Under the pieces are notes generated by a model. It was not told the origin of the DNA and did no database searches. It saw only the letters and a program-made list of their open reading frames with translations. Below, piece after piece: positions 25,794 through 34,280 of a DNA stretch of 46,556 bases. The stretch is from assembly GCA_037143335.1 (NCBI GenBank), contig JBAWZA010000021.1:1-46556 (forward strand), given 5' to 3'. The stretch comes from PALSA-1296 sp037143335 (GTDB taxonomy: Bacteria; Bacteroidota; Ignavibacteria; Palsa-1295). The first letter of the stretch is position 1. Every line of letters begins with the position of its first letter. Made by a program: the position numbers and the translations under genes.

Positions 25794-27701
25794 TTATTTC
25801 TTCTCCTCATCCACCACCGTATATTCGGCGTTCTCGACTTTGCCGTCGTGACCGTTCGGTGATGCGCCTTCTTGCTGTGTGCCTCCTGGAGGAGGTGCAG
25901 ACGCATCTTGGTACATCTGGCTGGATGCTTCGCCGAAGACGCGGTTGAGGTTTTCGACTGCGGCTTTGATGGTTGAGGAATCCGTACCCTTCAAGGCATT
26001 TTCAAGATCAGTGATTGCTGAATTAATCTTGCCATGCGCTTCGGGTGGCATCTTGTCCTTCAACTCATCGAGTTGCTTCTTCGATTGGAAAAGAAGTTGA
26101 TCTGCTTGGTTACGGGTATCCACTTCTTCCTTTCGCTTCATGTCATCAACTTTGTTAGCATCAGCGTCACTCTTCATTTTTGCGATTTCATCTTTCGAGA
26201 GTCCGCCTGATGAAGTGATACGAATCGATTGCTCCTTGCCGGTTGCTTTATCTTTGGCGCTGACATTCAGGAGACCATTGGCATCAATATCGAATGTGAC
26301 TTCGATCTGCGGTGTGCCACGTGGTGCTGGCGGAATGCCATCAAGATGGAATCTGCCGAGTGACTTATTATCCATAGCCATCGGACGCTCGCCTTGCGTG
26401 ATGTGAATTTCAACCGAAGGTTGGCTATCCGATGCAGTCGAAAATGTTTCAGACTTACGAGTTGGGATTGTTGTATTCGATTGAATCATCGCAGTTGCAA
26501 CACCACCCATCGTTTCGATTCCGAGTGTAAGCGGAGTAACATCGAGCAACAACACATCTTTCACTTCGCCAGTAAGCACAGCTCCCTGAATTGCCGCACC
26601 GATTGCAACAACTTCGTCAGGATTCACACCCTTGTGAGGTTCTTTACCGAAAAGATTACGGACGATCTCCTGTACTTTCGGAATACGTGTTGAACCACCG
26701 ACAAGAATGACCTCGTCAATATCGTTCGGAGTAACTTTCGCATTCGCAAGCGCGCGTTTACATGGCTCGACTGTGCGATCGAGAATATCTTTAACAAGCT
26801 GCTCGAACTTTGAGCGTGTCATTGTCAAGTTCAAATGCTTCGGGCCATCAGCTGTTGCAGTGATGAACGGAAGATTGATGTCTGTTTGCATCAGCGACGA
26901 CAATTCCATCTTTGCTTTCTCAGATGCTTCTTTCAATCGTTGCAGAGCCATCGCATCTTTGCGAAGATCAACGCCATCAGTTTTGACGAATTCGTCGGCG
27001 AGGTAGTCCACTAAACGCGAATCAATGTTGTCACCTCCGAGATGTGTGTCGCCATCAGTTGACTTCACTTCAAATACACCATCACCTAATTCCAGAATGG
27101 AAATATCAAATGTGCCACCACCGAAATCATAAACAGCGATCTTCTCGTTCTTCCCTTTTTTATCTAGCCCGTATGCAAGCGCTGCAGCAGTTGGCTCATT
27201 GATAATTCTGCGAACGGTGAGACCTGCGATTTCGCCAGCATCTTTGGTTGCCTGACGTTGTGCATCATTGAAATATGCAGGGACAGTGATAACTGCTTCG
27301 CTCACTTTCGTACCGAGATAATCCTCGGCTGTCTGCTTCATCTTCTGTAAGATCATTGCAGAGATTTCTTGTGGTGAGTATTCTTTCCCGCTAATATCAA
27401 CGCGGACAGCATTGCCATCTCCACCTTTGATAGAATACGGTACAAGCTTCTGTTCCTCATTCACTTCGTCAGTCTTGCGACCCATAAATCGTTTGATCGA
27501 GTAAATCGTATTACCCGGATTTGTCACTGCCTGACGTTTTGCTGCTTGTCCAACGAGACGCTCCCCTGTTTTTGTAAATGCAACGATGGATGGAGTTGTC
27601 CTTGCACCTTCGCTATTTGCGATCACAACTGGCTGAGTGCCTTCCATGACGGATACGCACGAGTTCGTTGTGCCTAAATCTATTCCAATAATTTTACTCA
27701 T
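25794..27701 (-). CDS. dnaK: Molecular chaperone DnaK (Hsp70)
   Basis: DnaK is the ATP-dependent chaperone for nascent and stress-denatured proteins. The 635-residue sequence starts MSKIIGIDLGTTNSCVSVME and shows AVITVPAYFNDAQRQATKDA, the IAVYDFGGGTFDISILE phosphate loop and VGGSTRIPKVQEI. A substrate-binding domain and lid follow. The C-terminus is the acidic EYTVVDEEKK in place of the typical EEVD-like end. dnaJ and grpE are not adjacent. No CIRCE inverted repeat was found upstream, so HrcA control is not supported by the sequence. Confidence 0.98.
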   Translation of the reverse strand: MSKIIGIDLGTTNSCVSVMEGTQPVVIANSEGARTTPSIVAFTKTGERLVGQAAKRQAVTNPGNTIYSIKRFMGRKTDEVNEEQKLVPYSIKGGDGNAVRVDISGKEYSPQEISAMILQKMKQTAEDYLGTKVSEAVITVPAYFNDAQRQATKDAGEIAGLTVRRIINEPTAAALAYGLDKKGKNEKIAVYDFGGGTFDISILELGDGVFEVKSTDGDTHLGGDNIDSRLVDYLADEFVKTDGVDLRKDAMALQRLKEASEKAKMELSSLMQTDINLPFITATADGPKHLNLTMTRSKFEQLVKDILDRTVEPCKRALANAKVTPNDIDEVILVGGSTRIPKVQEIVRNLFGKEPHKGVNPDEVVAIGAAIQGAVLTGEVKDVLLLDVTPLTLGIETMGGVATAMIQSNTTIPTRKSETFSTASDSQPSVEIHITQGERPMAMDNKSLGRFHLDGIPPAPRGTPQIEVTFDIDANGLLNVSAKDKATGKEQSIRITSSGGLSKDEIAKMKSDADANKVDDMKRKEEVDTRNQADQLLFQSKKQLDELKDKMPPEAHGKINSAITDLENALKGTDSSTIKAAVENLNRVFGEASSQMYQDASAPPPGGTQQEGASPNGHDGKVENAEYTVVDEEKK

Positions 27702-27760
27702 TTATTTTCTTTTATCTTTGATTTAAAATCTATTTTCTCACGTTAAAATGGGGGCAGATA

Positions 27761-27868
27761 TTACTGCGCATCGTCAAACCTTCTGCGCGTACCTCTTGCG
27801 AACACTGCCGCAAGTACAAGGATAACCAGAGAGGCGATAATTACGTCAACGATTATTTTTACAAACAT
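27761..27868 (-). CDS. Candidate 35-residue single-span membrane peptide
   Basis: A short reading frame starts at ATG 27868 and ends at TAA 27763-27761. It reads MFVKIIVDVIIASLVILVLA, then AVFARGTRRRFDDAQ. That gives one hydrophobic helix of about 20 residues followed by a positively charged patch and a polar end. It is preceded by a purine run (AAAAAAGAGA). It lies alone between hsp20 and dnaK on the same strand. The composition is that of a real small membrane protein, but no family is recognised and conservation cannot be tested here. Confidence 0.4.
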   Translation of the reverse strand: MFVKIIVDVIIASLVILVLAAVFARGTRRRFDDAQ

Positions 27869-27927
27869 TCTCTTTTTTAAGATTGGTTAATGCGGTGCAA
27901 AAATACGTAAATTATTTCTAGGCATTG

Positions 27928-27973
27928 GGCGTTGCCAACCTACCGATTGGTCAATCAACAAGTTGCCAACGCC
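27928..27973. repeat. Imperfect inverted repeat downstream of hsp20
   Basis: Twelve-base arms (27928-27939 and 27962-27973) are inverted copies with one central mismatch, and GATTG/CAATC forms an inner stem. There is no T run, so a classical terminator is unlikely. The arm core GTTGCCAAC is itself nearly palindromic. It may be an intergenic repeat or a protein-binding site. Confidence 0.45.
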
Positions 27974-27988
27974 GTTATACCGTAGTTG

Positions 27989-28441
27989 TTAGTTCAAATT
28001 GACATTGATCGGAACAACCCGTTCCTGTGGTTTTGTAGGCTCGGATTTTGGAATTGTTATATCCAAAACTCCATTAGTGAATTGGGCATGCACCTCTGAC
28101 TCAATCACATTCTCAGGAAGTGTGAACTGCCGCATGAATTGGCCATACCTACGTTCAATCCGAAGATAATTTTTATCTTCCGACTTCTCCTCCTGCTTCT
28201 TCTCACCTTTAAGGGTAAGAGTGCCGTCAGAAACAGTCAATTGAACATCTTCTTTTGTGAGACCCGGAAGCTCGGCATGAAGATAAATGTGTTTTGCATC
28301 CTGAGAGATGTCAACCCGTGGAACGTAGTTCGTCACTTGTCCATTGAATGTGCCTTTGGCAGCATCCTCAAAAAAGCTACGCATGTTACGTGGCATTGCG
28401 AATCCGATTTCATGTCTTGGTCTGGTAATAAGTCTTGTCAT
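27989..28441 (-). CDS. Small heat-shock protein, Hsp20/alpha-crystallin family
   Basis: Small Hsps are ATP-independent holdases that keep unfolded proteins soluble until DnaK acts. The 150-residue product has an alpha-crystallin domain from about residue 42 (YVPRVDISQDAKHIYLHAEL) through LTVSDGTLTLKGEKKQEE to the conserved FTNGVLDITIPK. A short C-terminal extension ends KPQERVVPINVNLN, in which VPI fits the IxI-like oligomerisation motif. Its position upstream of dnaK suggests a stress-gene neighbourhood. Confidence 0.94.
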   Translation of the reverse strand: MTRLITRPRHEIGFAMPRNMRSFFEDAAKGTFNGQVTNYVPRVDISQDAKHIYLHAELPGLTKEDVQLTVSDGTLTLKGEKKQEEKSEDKNYLRIERRYGQFMRQFTLPENVIESEVHAQFTNGVLDITIPKSEPTKPQERVVPINVNLN

Positions 28442-28607
28442 AAGTATTTTCCTTTCATAAATAAATCCTTTCGAGATGGACTATAAGAAAATTCCGTGCC
28501 AAACTTTTTATCAGCCATTTTGGGTATGAAACGAGTATTGATGTTATACTTGCAATGCTGAGTACAAATAATGAACGTAATCATGGCAGTATGCCTGCCA
28601 CTAACAA

Positions 28608-28636
28608 AAAAGGCGTGCCAAGTTGGCACGCCTTTT
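28608..28636 (-). terminator. Rho-independent terminator after first T9SS paralog
   Basis: A GGCGTGCC/GGCACGCC stem (28612-28619, 28625-28632), extended by flanking A-T pairs, is followed on the minus strand by a T run. It lies about 22 nt after the stop codon. The stem core equals that of the neighbouring paralog's terminator, while the loop differs. Confidence 0.88.
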
Positions 28637-28645
28637 CCTGATAAC

Positions 28646-30967
28646 AAAAGTTAGTCGTTTACTTGGTTACGATGAACTGCTTCGAGAGCTTGGTTGCACC
28701 AGACTCGAACATGTAGATGTATGTTCCGCTGGTCAAGTGTGATGCGTCAAAGTTTACTAAGTGTTCACCACCGGATACTCTACCAGAGATCAATGTCTCA
28801 AGCGTGCGACCGGTTAGGTCTACAAGCGTGATGCGAACCTCTGACTCTGTTGGTGTTACAAAGGTGAATGAGGTCTTGCCCTGGGTTGGGTTCGGATAGC
28901 TCTGCTCAAGGCTGAAGCCATTTGAGGCTACTTCCTTAACTGCACTTACAATCGAATTACCCTTCAAGTCTACACTCACCGGTGCATTCTGACAAGGTCC
29001 ACCATTAGGCCAAGCGATATTAGCTACAAAGCTCTTACCCTTCGTACCATAAGGTGGGTGGAATGCGATCGTAACAGTAGCTGATGCTCCTGGTGCAAGT
29101 GGGGCTGGTGGTACCATGCTCACAAATTTGAAAGCATCTTTATCAGATCCAGCAATCACACTGTCATTCGGTGACCATGGAGCTGTACCGCTATTGGTGA
29201 TTTGGAACGTGATGTTCTTTGTCTCACCCTGACCTACATCACCAGCATCTGCGATAGATGGTGTTGCTGTCAATGTTGCGCATGTACCCTCGCCTGTTAG
29301 TGGGATAGTCATACCAGCTACATCAGGTGAGGTGACCTTCAACTGGGCATTCGTTGGACCCAAATCTGAAGCATTGAACTCTACACAGAATGTGGCTGTA
29401 GCGCCAGGTGCGATCGTACCTGATGTGCTATTAGCAAGTGTGTACTTCGAGGCATCTGTACCTACAAGAGTTGCTGAATACACTGCTGCTACCTCACCGC
29501 AGTTGGTGATCGTATCGCAAAGTGTTGCTTTCGTACCCTTGATGATCTTCCCTGATGCACCTGCAAAGAGTGCAATCGGTGCTGGTGAAGCGCATGACTT
29601 CAAGCCATAGACTCCGAGACCGATTGGAAGTGTGACTTTCCTGCCACCAGTTGTGCCAGCGAGTGTCAGTAAGCCATTGCGTAAACCAAGATCACCTGGT
29701 TTGCCACAAAGGTTAATGACCATTCTATCACGTGCCTTCAAGATGAATGGAGTGGCTGGTAAGCCGGTCTGAGTGAAGTCAGCACTATTGGTGCCGGTGA
29801 GGGTATAACTTGTTACCAAAATATCTGCATCACCATTGTTCTTGATTGTATCCATACGGCAGATTGATTTGCCAACGACTACTGAATCAAGGATTGGGAG
29901 ACCACTGATCGCATTAGCAAATACGCCGAGTGGTAATCCTGAGCCACGAAGATCTATCTGGTAAGTGCTACCAGTATCTCGGCTCGGAATTTCAAATGTA
30001 TTACGGATATTCGTCGAAATCAAGATTCTGCCTTGGCGATAACCCTGTTGCAGTGGGATAAAGCAAATGCCAATCGTCTTCTTCTGATCAGGGGCAATCG
30101 CTGTATCGGAGCCTACAAGCGGTGTGATGTGGAAATCACCATCATTGCTGGATAGGAAGTTTGCTTTGATACGCAACGTGTCTGTGCCAGGATTCCAGAT
30201 CGTTAAGTTCTTACAAATCGTATCGCCTTCTGCTGTTGAGTCAAACAACATCGCGTTTGGCGGTGTGAGAACGATATGTGGAAGTGTGCCTGTACCCTGC
30301 AAATCTACCGTTACAGAGCTATTCAAGAACGCATTCGAAATAATCGTAAGTTTGGCTACGTGCTTACCCTCAATTGTTGGAATGTAAGCTACGCCAATCG
30401 AATCGTACGCGCCTTTGAGAAGTCCATTTGGTGGCATACGAACAACCGAATACTGGCCGGCATCAAAGCCTGTGAGATTAAACGCTGTGAAAACAAGTGG
30501 TGCATCGCCAGTTACATTAAAGTGAATCCACTGGATTAAGGTGTCACCTAAACGTGTGCGAGTCTTACGGAATAATACCGTGGAATCGTACGTGTAGTCT
30601 GAGACTACACCACTACCACTTAAGACCACTGATTGTGAGCCGCTATCGCTACCGTTTGAGTTGATACTCAGAAGTGCTGTACGTGGGCCGCCACGAGTTG
30701 GCTTAAACGTGACATTATACGTTGCACAGGTTCCTGGTGCTAATGATGAGCCGCCGATAGGTCCGGTTACTGTGAAATCTGGAGCGCCTTGCAACTGTGT
30801 GCCACTTAGGATTACAGGGGCAACACCATCTGCAGTACCGCAGGCGGTAACAACGAGTGTCGTTGAGCTACCTGCTGTCTGAATACCAAAATTAAGTGTC
30901 TTAGGTGATACACTCAACTGACGGTTAGGAGGGTTACCTAAAACCCATAACGTGTTGTCGGGGATAG
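28646..30967. repeat. Direct repeat copy 1 (about 2.3 kb)
   Basis: This block matches 31959-34280 at a constant offset of 3313 nt. I found no difference in the stretches I compared by eye, and translations in several frames, including the opposite strand, are the same. It spans the stop codon region to the head/tail boundary of the surface protein. It ends abruptly within the codons following GGGATAG. Confidence 0.9.
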
Positions 30968-31730
30968 AGGTCGCATTGATATCTACATTTGAATTTGCGG
31001 CGGAGTTGCTTCTACTCGGAGCAGCAGATCCACCTGCTGGCGTGAGACTTACAAAAACTCCCGCCCCGTTTCCAATTCCAATTGCTGCCGCCGTTGGGCT
31101 GGTAGATCCCGATCTTGCAGAGCATGATGGGTCAGTCGGTGTCATGTGAGCATAGTAAAATTCAACGTTGCCATTGACTTCATATAAGCGCGTCTGCCAC
31201 GTTGACAAGGCTTCACCTTGATAACCGCTATTGCGTCTTTTCAGCGTTATGCTATTCCACATCACAGTTAGAATTCTGTTTGGAGCGGAACCTGTTGTTT
31301 GATATGAGATATAACCTTGTGGACAACCTCTCCACGAAGCACCGGTTGACATTCTTCCATTTACTTGCCAGAATGGTGCGATGTGAGGAATCGTTGTACC
31401 TGAAAGGTTATTGCTATTGGGGTTACTCGAACCACCGTTAAGACTTATCATGCCGTTTGAGTAAACAACAAAAGATGAATAAGTTGTAGGGGTTCCAGTG
31501 AACGCAAAGTTGAATCCAATTGGGTATGTACCAAATCCACAGGCTGTACAGTTATACCCGTATGTTATGATATTTCCTGCAGGTAACGCCGTGCCACTTG
31601 TGGATGCGGAAAGCAATACATACTTCGAAGCCTGCGCATCCGCATTCCGGGATGTGAAGCTAAAAAGTAGAGCAACCACAAACACCAAAGCAGCTAATTT
31701 CTGCTTCGTAATCGTGTAATAAGTTTTCAT
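28659..31730 (-). CDS. T9SS surface protein A of a tandem pair (choice-of-anchor D repeats)
   Basis: This is a 1023-residue exported protein. A signal peptide (MKTYYTITKQKLAALVFVVA to about residue 33, ending ADAQ) is followed by a head of about 220 residues containing ISYQTTGSAPNRILTVMW, which resembles nidogen-like or lectin-like beta sandwiches. A tail of ASH/choice-of-anchor D repeats follows (LNFGIQTAGSSTTLVV; PGTCATYNVTFKPTRGG). The last 85 residues are a T9SS type A sorting domain (LEQSYPNPTQGKTSF ... SGTYIYMFESGATKLSKQF). I chose ATG 31730 from the signal peptide; ATG 31739 (MIT) is nearly as good and ATG 31808 lies beyond the promoter. From about residue 255 onward it appears identical to the next gene. 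Confidence 0.9.
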   Translation of the reverse strand: MKTYYTITKQKLAALVFVVALLFSFTSRNADAQASKYVLLSASTSGTALPAGNIITYGYNCTACGFGTYPIGFNFAFTGTPTTYSSFVVYSNGMISLNGGSSNPNSNNLSGTTIPHIAPFWQVNGRMSTGASWRGCPQGYISYQTTGSAPNRILTVMWNSITLKRRNSGYQGEALSTWQTRLYEVNGNVEFYYAHMTPTDPSCSARSGSTSPTAAAIGIGNGAGVFVSLTPAGGSAAPSRSNSAANSNVDINATSIPDNTLWVLGNPPNRQLSVSPKTLNFGIQTAGSSTTLVVTACGTADGVAPVILSGTQLQGAPDFTVTGPIGGSSLAPGTCATYNVTFKPTRGGPRTALLSINSNGSDSGSQSVVLSGSGVVSDYTYDSTVLFRKTRTRLGDTLIQWIHFNVTGDAPLVFTAFNLTGFDAGQYSVVRMPPNGLLKGAYDSIGVAYIPTIEGKHVAKLTIISNAFLNSSVTVDLQGTGTLPHIVLTPPNAMLFDSTAEGDTICKNLTIWNPGTDTLRIKANFLSSNDGDFHITPLVGSDTAIAPDQKKTIGICFIPLQQGYRQGRILISTNIRNTFEIPSRDTGSTYQIDLRGSGLPLGVFANAISGLPILDSVVVGKSICRMDTIKNNGDADILVTSYTLTGTNSADFTQTGLPATPFILKARDRMVINLCGKPGDLGLRNGLLTLAGTTGGRKVTLPIGLGVYGLKSCASPAPIALFAGASGKIIKGTKATLCDTITNCGEVAAVYSATLVGTDASKYTLANSTSGTIAPGATATFCVEFNASDLGPTNAQLKVTSPDVAGMTIPLTGEGTCATLTATPSIADAGDVGQGETKNITFQITNSGTAPWSPNDSVIAGSDKDAFKFVSMVPPAPLAPGASATVTIAFHPPYGTKGKSFVANIAWPNGGPCQNAPVSVDLKGNSIVSAVKEVASNGFSLEQSYPNPTQGKTSFTFVTPTESEVRITLVDLTGRTLETLISGRVSGGEHLVNFDASHLTSGTYIYMFESGATKLSKQFIVTK

Positions 31731-31795
31731 CGTTATCATGTAAAAAAAAGGAATAAAAAAATCGTTATATCCGAGACTACGCACTCCTATGTGTA

Positions 31796-31827
31796 CAAAT
31801 ATACGCAAAAAAAAAGCCTCCTATCAA
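31796..31827 (-). promoter_or_regulatory. Bacteroidota-type promoter of surface protein A
   Basis: On the minus strand TTG (31827-31825), a 21-nt spacer, then TATATTTG (31803-31796) fit the -33/-7 consensus TTG and TAnnTTTG. The start codon lies about 60 nt downstream behind a U-rich leader without SD. The same arrangement precedes surface protein B. Confidence 0.75.
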
Positions 31828-31923
31828 TATTTTGATGTTTTGAGAATCATATAGGATTGTCGTTTTTGGGTTTTTCGGGATTATCCATCCATATGCTTTT
31901 CTAAGAATCTTCCAGCAATAAAA

Positions 31924-31948
31924 AAGGCGTGCCGCAGTGGCACGCCTT
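31924..31948 (-). terminator. Rho-independent terminator after second T9SS paralog
   Basis: GGCGTGCC/GGCACGCC arms (31926-31933, 31939-31946) form the stem, with a T run following on the minus strand. The loop GCAGT differs from the equivalent loop after paralog A. It lies upstream of the paralog A promoter and should insulate the two genes. Confidence 0.85.
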
Positions 31949-31958
31949 TCATGATAAC

Positions 31959-34280
31959 TAAAGTTAGTCGTTTACTTGGTTACGATGAACTGCTTCGAGA
32001 GCTTGGTTGCACCAGACTCGAACATGTAGATGTATGTTCCGCTGGTCAAGTGTGATGCGTCAAAGTTTACTAAGTGTTCACCACCGGATACTCTACCAGA
32101 GATCAATGTCTCAAGCGTGCGACCGGTTAGGTCTACAAGCGTGATGCGAACCTCTGACTCTGTTGGTGTTACAAAGGTGAATGAGGTCTTGCCCTGGGTT
32201 GGGTTCGGATAGCTCTGCTCAAGGCTGAAGCCATTTGAGGCTACTTCCTTAACTGCACTTACAATCGAATTACCCTTCAAGTCTACACTCACCGGTGCAT
32301 TCTGACAAGGTCCACCATTAGGCCAAGCGATATTAGCTACAAAGCTCTTACCCTTCGTACCATAAGGTGGGTGGAATGCGATCGTAACAGTAGCTGATGC
32401 TCCTGGTGCAAGTGGGGCTGGTGGTACCATGCTCACAAATTTGAAAGCATCTTTATCAGATCCAGCAATCACACTGTCATTCGGTGACCATGGAGCTGTA
32501 CCGCTATTGGTGATTTGGAACGTGATGTTCTTTGTCTCACCCTGACCTACATCACCAGCATCTGCGATAGATGGTGTTGCTGTCAATGTTGCGCATGTAC
32601 CCTCGCCTGTTAGTGGGATAGTCATACCAGCTACATCAGGTGAGGTGACCTTCAACTGGGCATTCGTTGGACCCAAATCTGAAGCATTGAACTCTACACA
32701 GAATGTGGCTGTAGCGCCAGGTGCGATCGTACCTGATGTGCTATTAGCAAGTGTGTACTTCGAGGCATCTGTACCTACAAGAGTTGCTGAATACACTGCT
32801 GCTACCTCACCGCAGTTGGTGATCGTATCGCAAAGTGTTGCTTTCGTACCCTTGATGATCTTCCCTGATGCACCTGCAAAGAGTGCAATCGGTGCTGGTG
32901 AAGCGCATGACTTCAAGCCATAGACTCCGAGACCGATTGGAAGTGTGACTTTCCTGCCACCAGTTGTGCCAGCGAGTGTCAGTAAGCCATTGCGTAAACC
33001 AAGATCACCTGGTTTGCCACAAAGGTTAATGACCATTCTATCACGTGCCTTCAAGATGAATGGAGTGGCTGGTAAGCCGGTCTGAGTGAAGTCAGCACTA
33101 TTGGTGCCGGTGAGGGTATAACTTGTTACCAAAATATCTGCATCACCATTGTTCTTGATTGTATCCATACGGCAGATTGATTTGCCAACGACTACTGAAT
33201 CAAGGATTGGGAGACCACTGATCGCATTAGCAAATACGCCGAGTGGTAATCCTGAGCCACGAAGATCTATCTGGTAAGTGCTACCAGTATCTCGGCTCGG
33301 AATTTCAAATGTATTACGGATATTCGTCGAAATCAAGATTCTGCCTTGGCGATAACCCTGTTGCAGTGGGATAAAGCAAATGCCAATCGTCTTCTTCTGA
33401 TCAGGGGCAATCGCTGTATCGGAGCCTACAAGCGGTGTGATGTGGAAATCACCATCATTGCTGGATAGGAAGTTTGCTTTGATACGCAACGTGTCTGTGC
33501 CAGGATTCCAGATCGTTAAGTTCTTACAAATCGTATCGCCTTCTGCTGTTGAGTCAAACAACATCGCGTTTGGCGGTGTGAGAACGATATGTGGAAGTGT
33601 GCCTGTACCCTGCAAATCTACCGTTACAGAGCTATTCAAGAACGCATTCGAAATAATCGTAAGTTTGGCTACGTGCTTACCCTCAATTGTTGGAATGTAA
33701 GCTACGCCAATCGAATCGTACGCGCCTTTGAGAAGTCCATTTGGTGGCATACGAACAACCGAATACTGGCCGGCATCAAAGCCTGTGAGATTAAACGCTG
33801 TGAAAACAAGTGGTGCATCGCCAGTTACATTAAAGTGAATCCACTGGATTAAGGTGTCACCTAAACGTGTGCGAGTCTTACGGAATAATACCGTGGAATC
33901 GTACGTGTAGTCTGAGACTACACCACTACCACTTAAGACCACTGATTGTGAGCCGCTATCGCTACCGTTTGAGTTGATACTCAGAAGTGCTGTACGTGGG
34001 CCGCCACGAGTTGGCTTAAACGTGACATTATACGTTGCACAGGTTCCTGGTGCTAATGATGAGCCGCCGATAGGTCCGGTTACTGTGAAATCTGGAGCGC
34101 CTTGCAACTGTGTGCCACTTAGGATTACAGGGGCAACACCATCTGCAGTACCGCAGGCGGTAACAACGAGTGTCGTTGAGCTACCTGCTGTCTGAATACC
34201 AAAATTAAGTGTCTTAGGTGATACACTCAACTGACGGTTAGGAGGGTTACCTAAAACCCATAACGTGTTGTCGGGGATAG
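31959..34280. repeat. Direct repeat copy 2 (about 2.3 kb)
   Basis: This is the second member of the direct repeat, 3313 nt from copy 1 and in the same orientation. The homology break at 34280 falls at the head/tail boundary. Signal-peptide and leader DNA farther upstream is again nearly identical between the genes, so divergence is confined to the head. Confidence 0.9.

Noticed and set aside
27702..27760. CIRCE/HrcA operator upstream of dnaK
   Set aside because: No TTAGCACTC-N9-GAGTGCTAA-like inverted repeat was found on either strand.
28475..28505. Sigma-54-like TGGCAC element upstream of hsp20
   Set aside because: TTGGCACG is present, but the matching -12 GC dinucleotide at the required 10-bp distance is missing (TC instead), so a sigma-54 promoter is not supported.
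28438..28647. 69-codon minus-strand frame upstream of hsp20
   Set aside because: It begins inside the terminator hairpin of the neighbouring gene and crosses the hsp20 leader; composition is not protein-like.
31731..31808. Upstream ATG for surface protein A (and the equivalent at 35100 for B)
   Set aside because: It would put the start on or upstream of the -7 element and place 26 or so extra residues before a normal signal peptide; the two added segments do not resemble each other.
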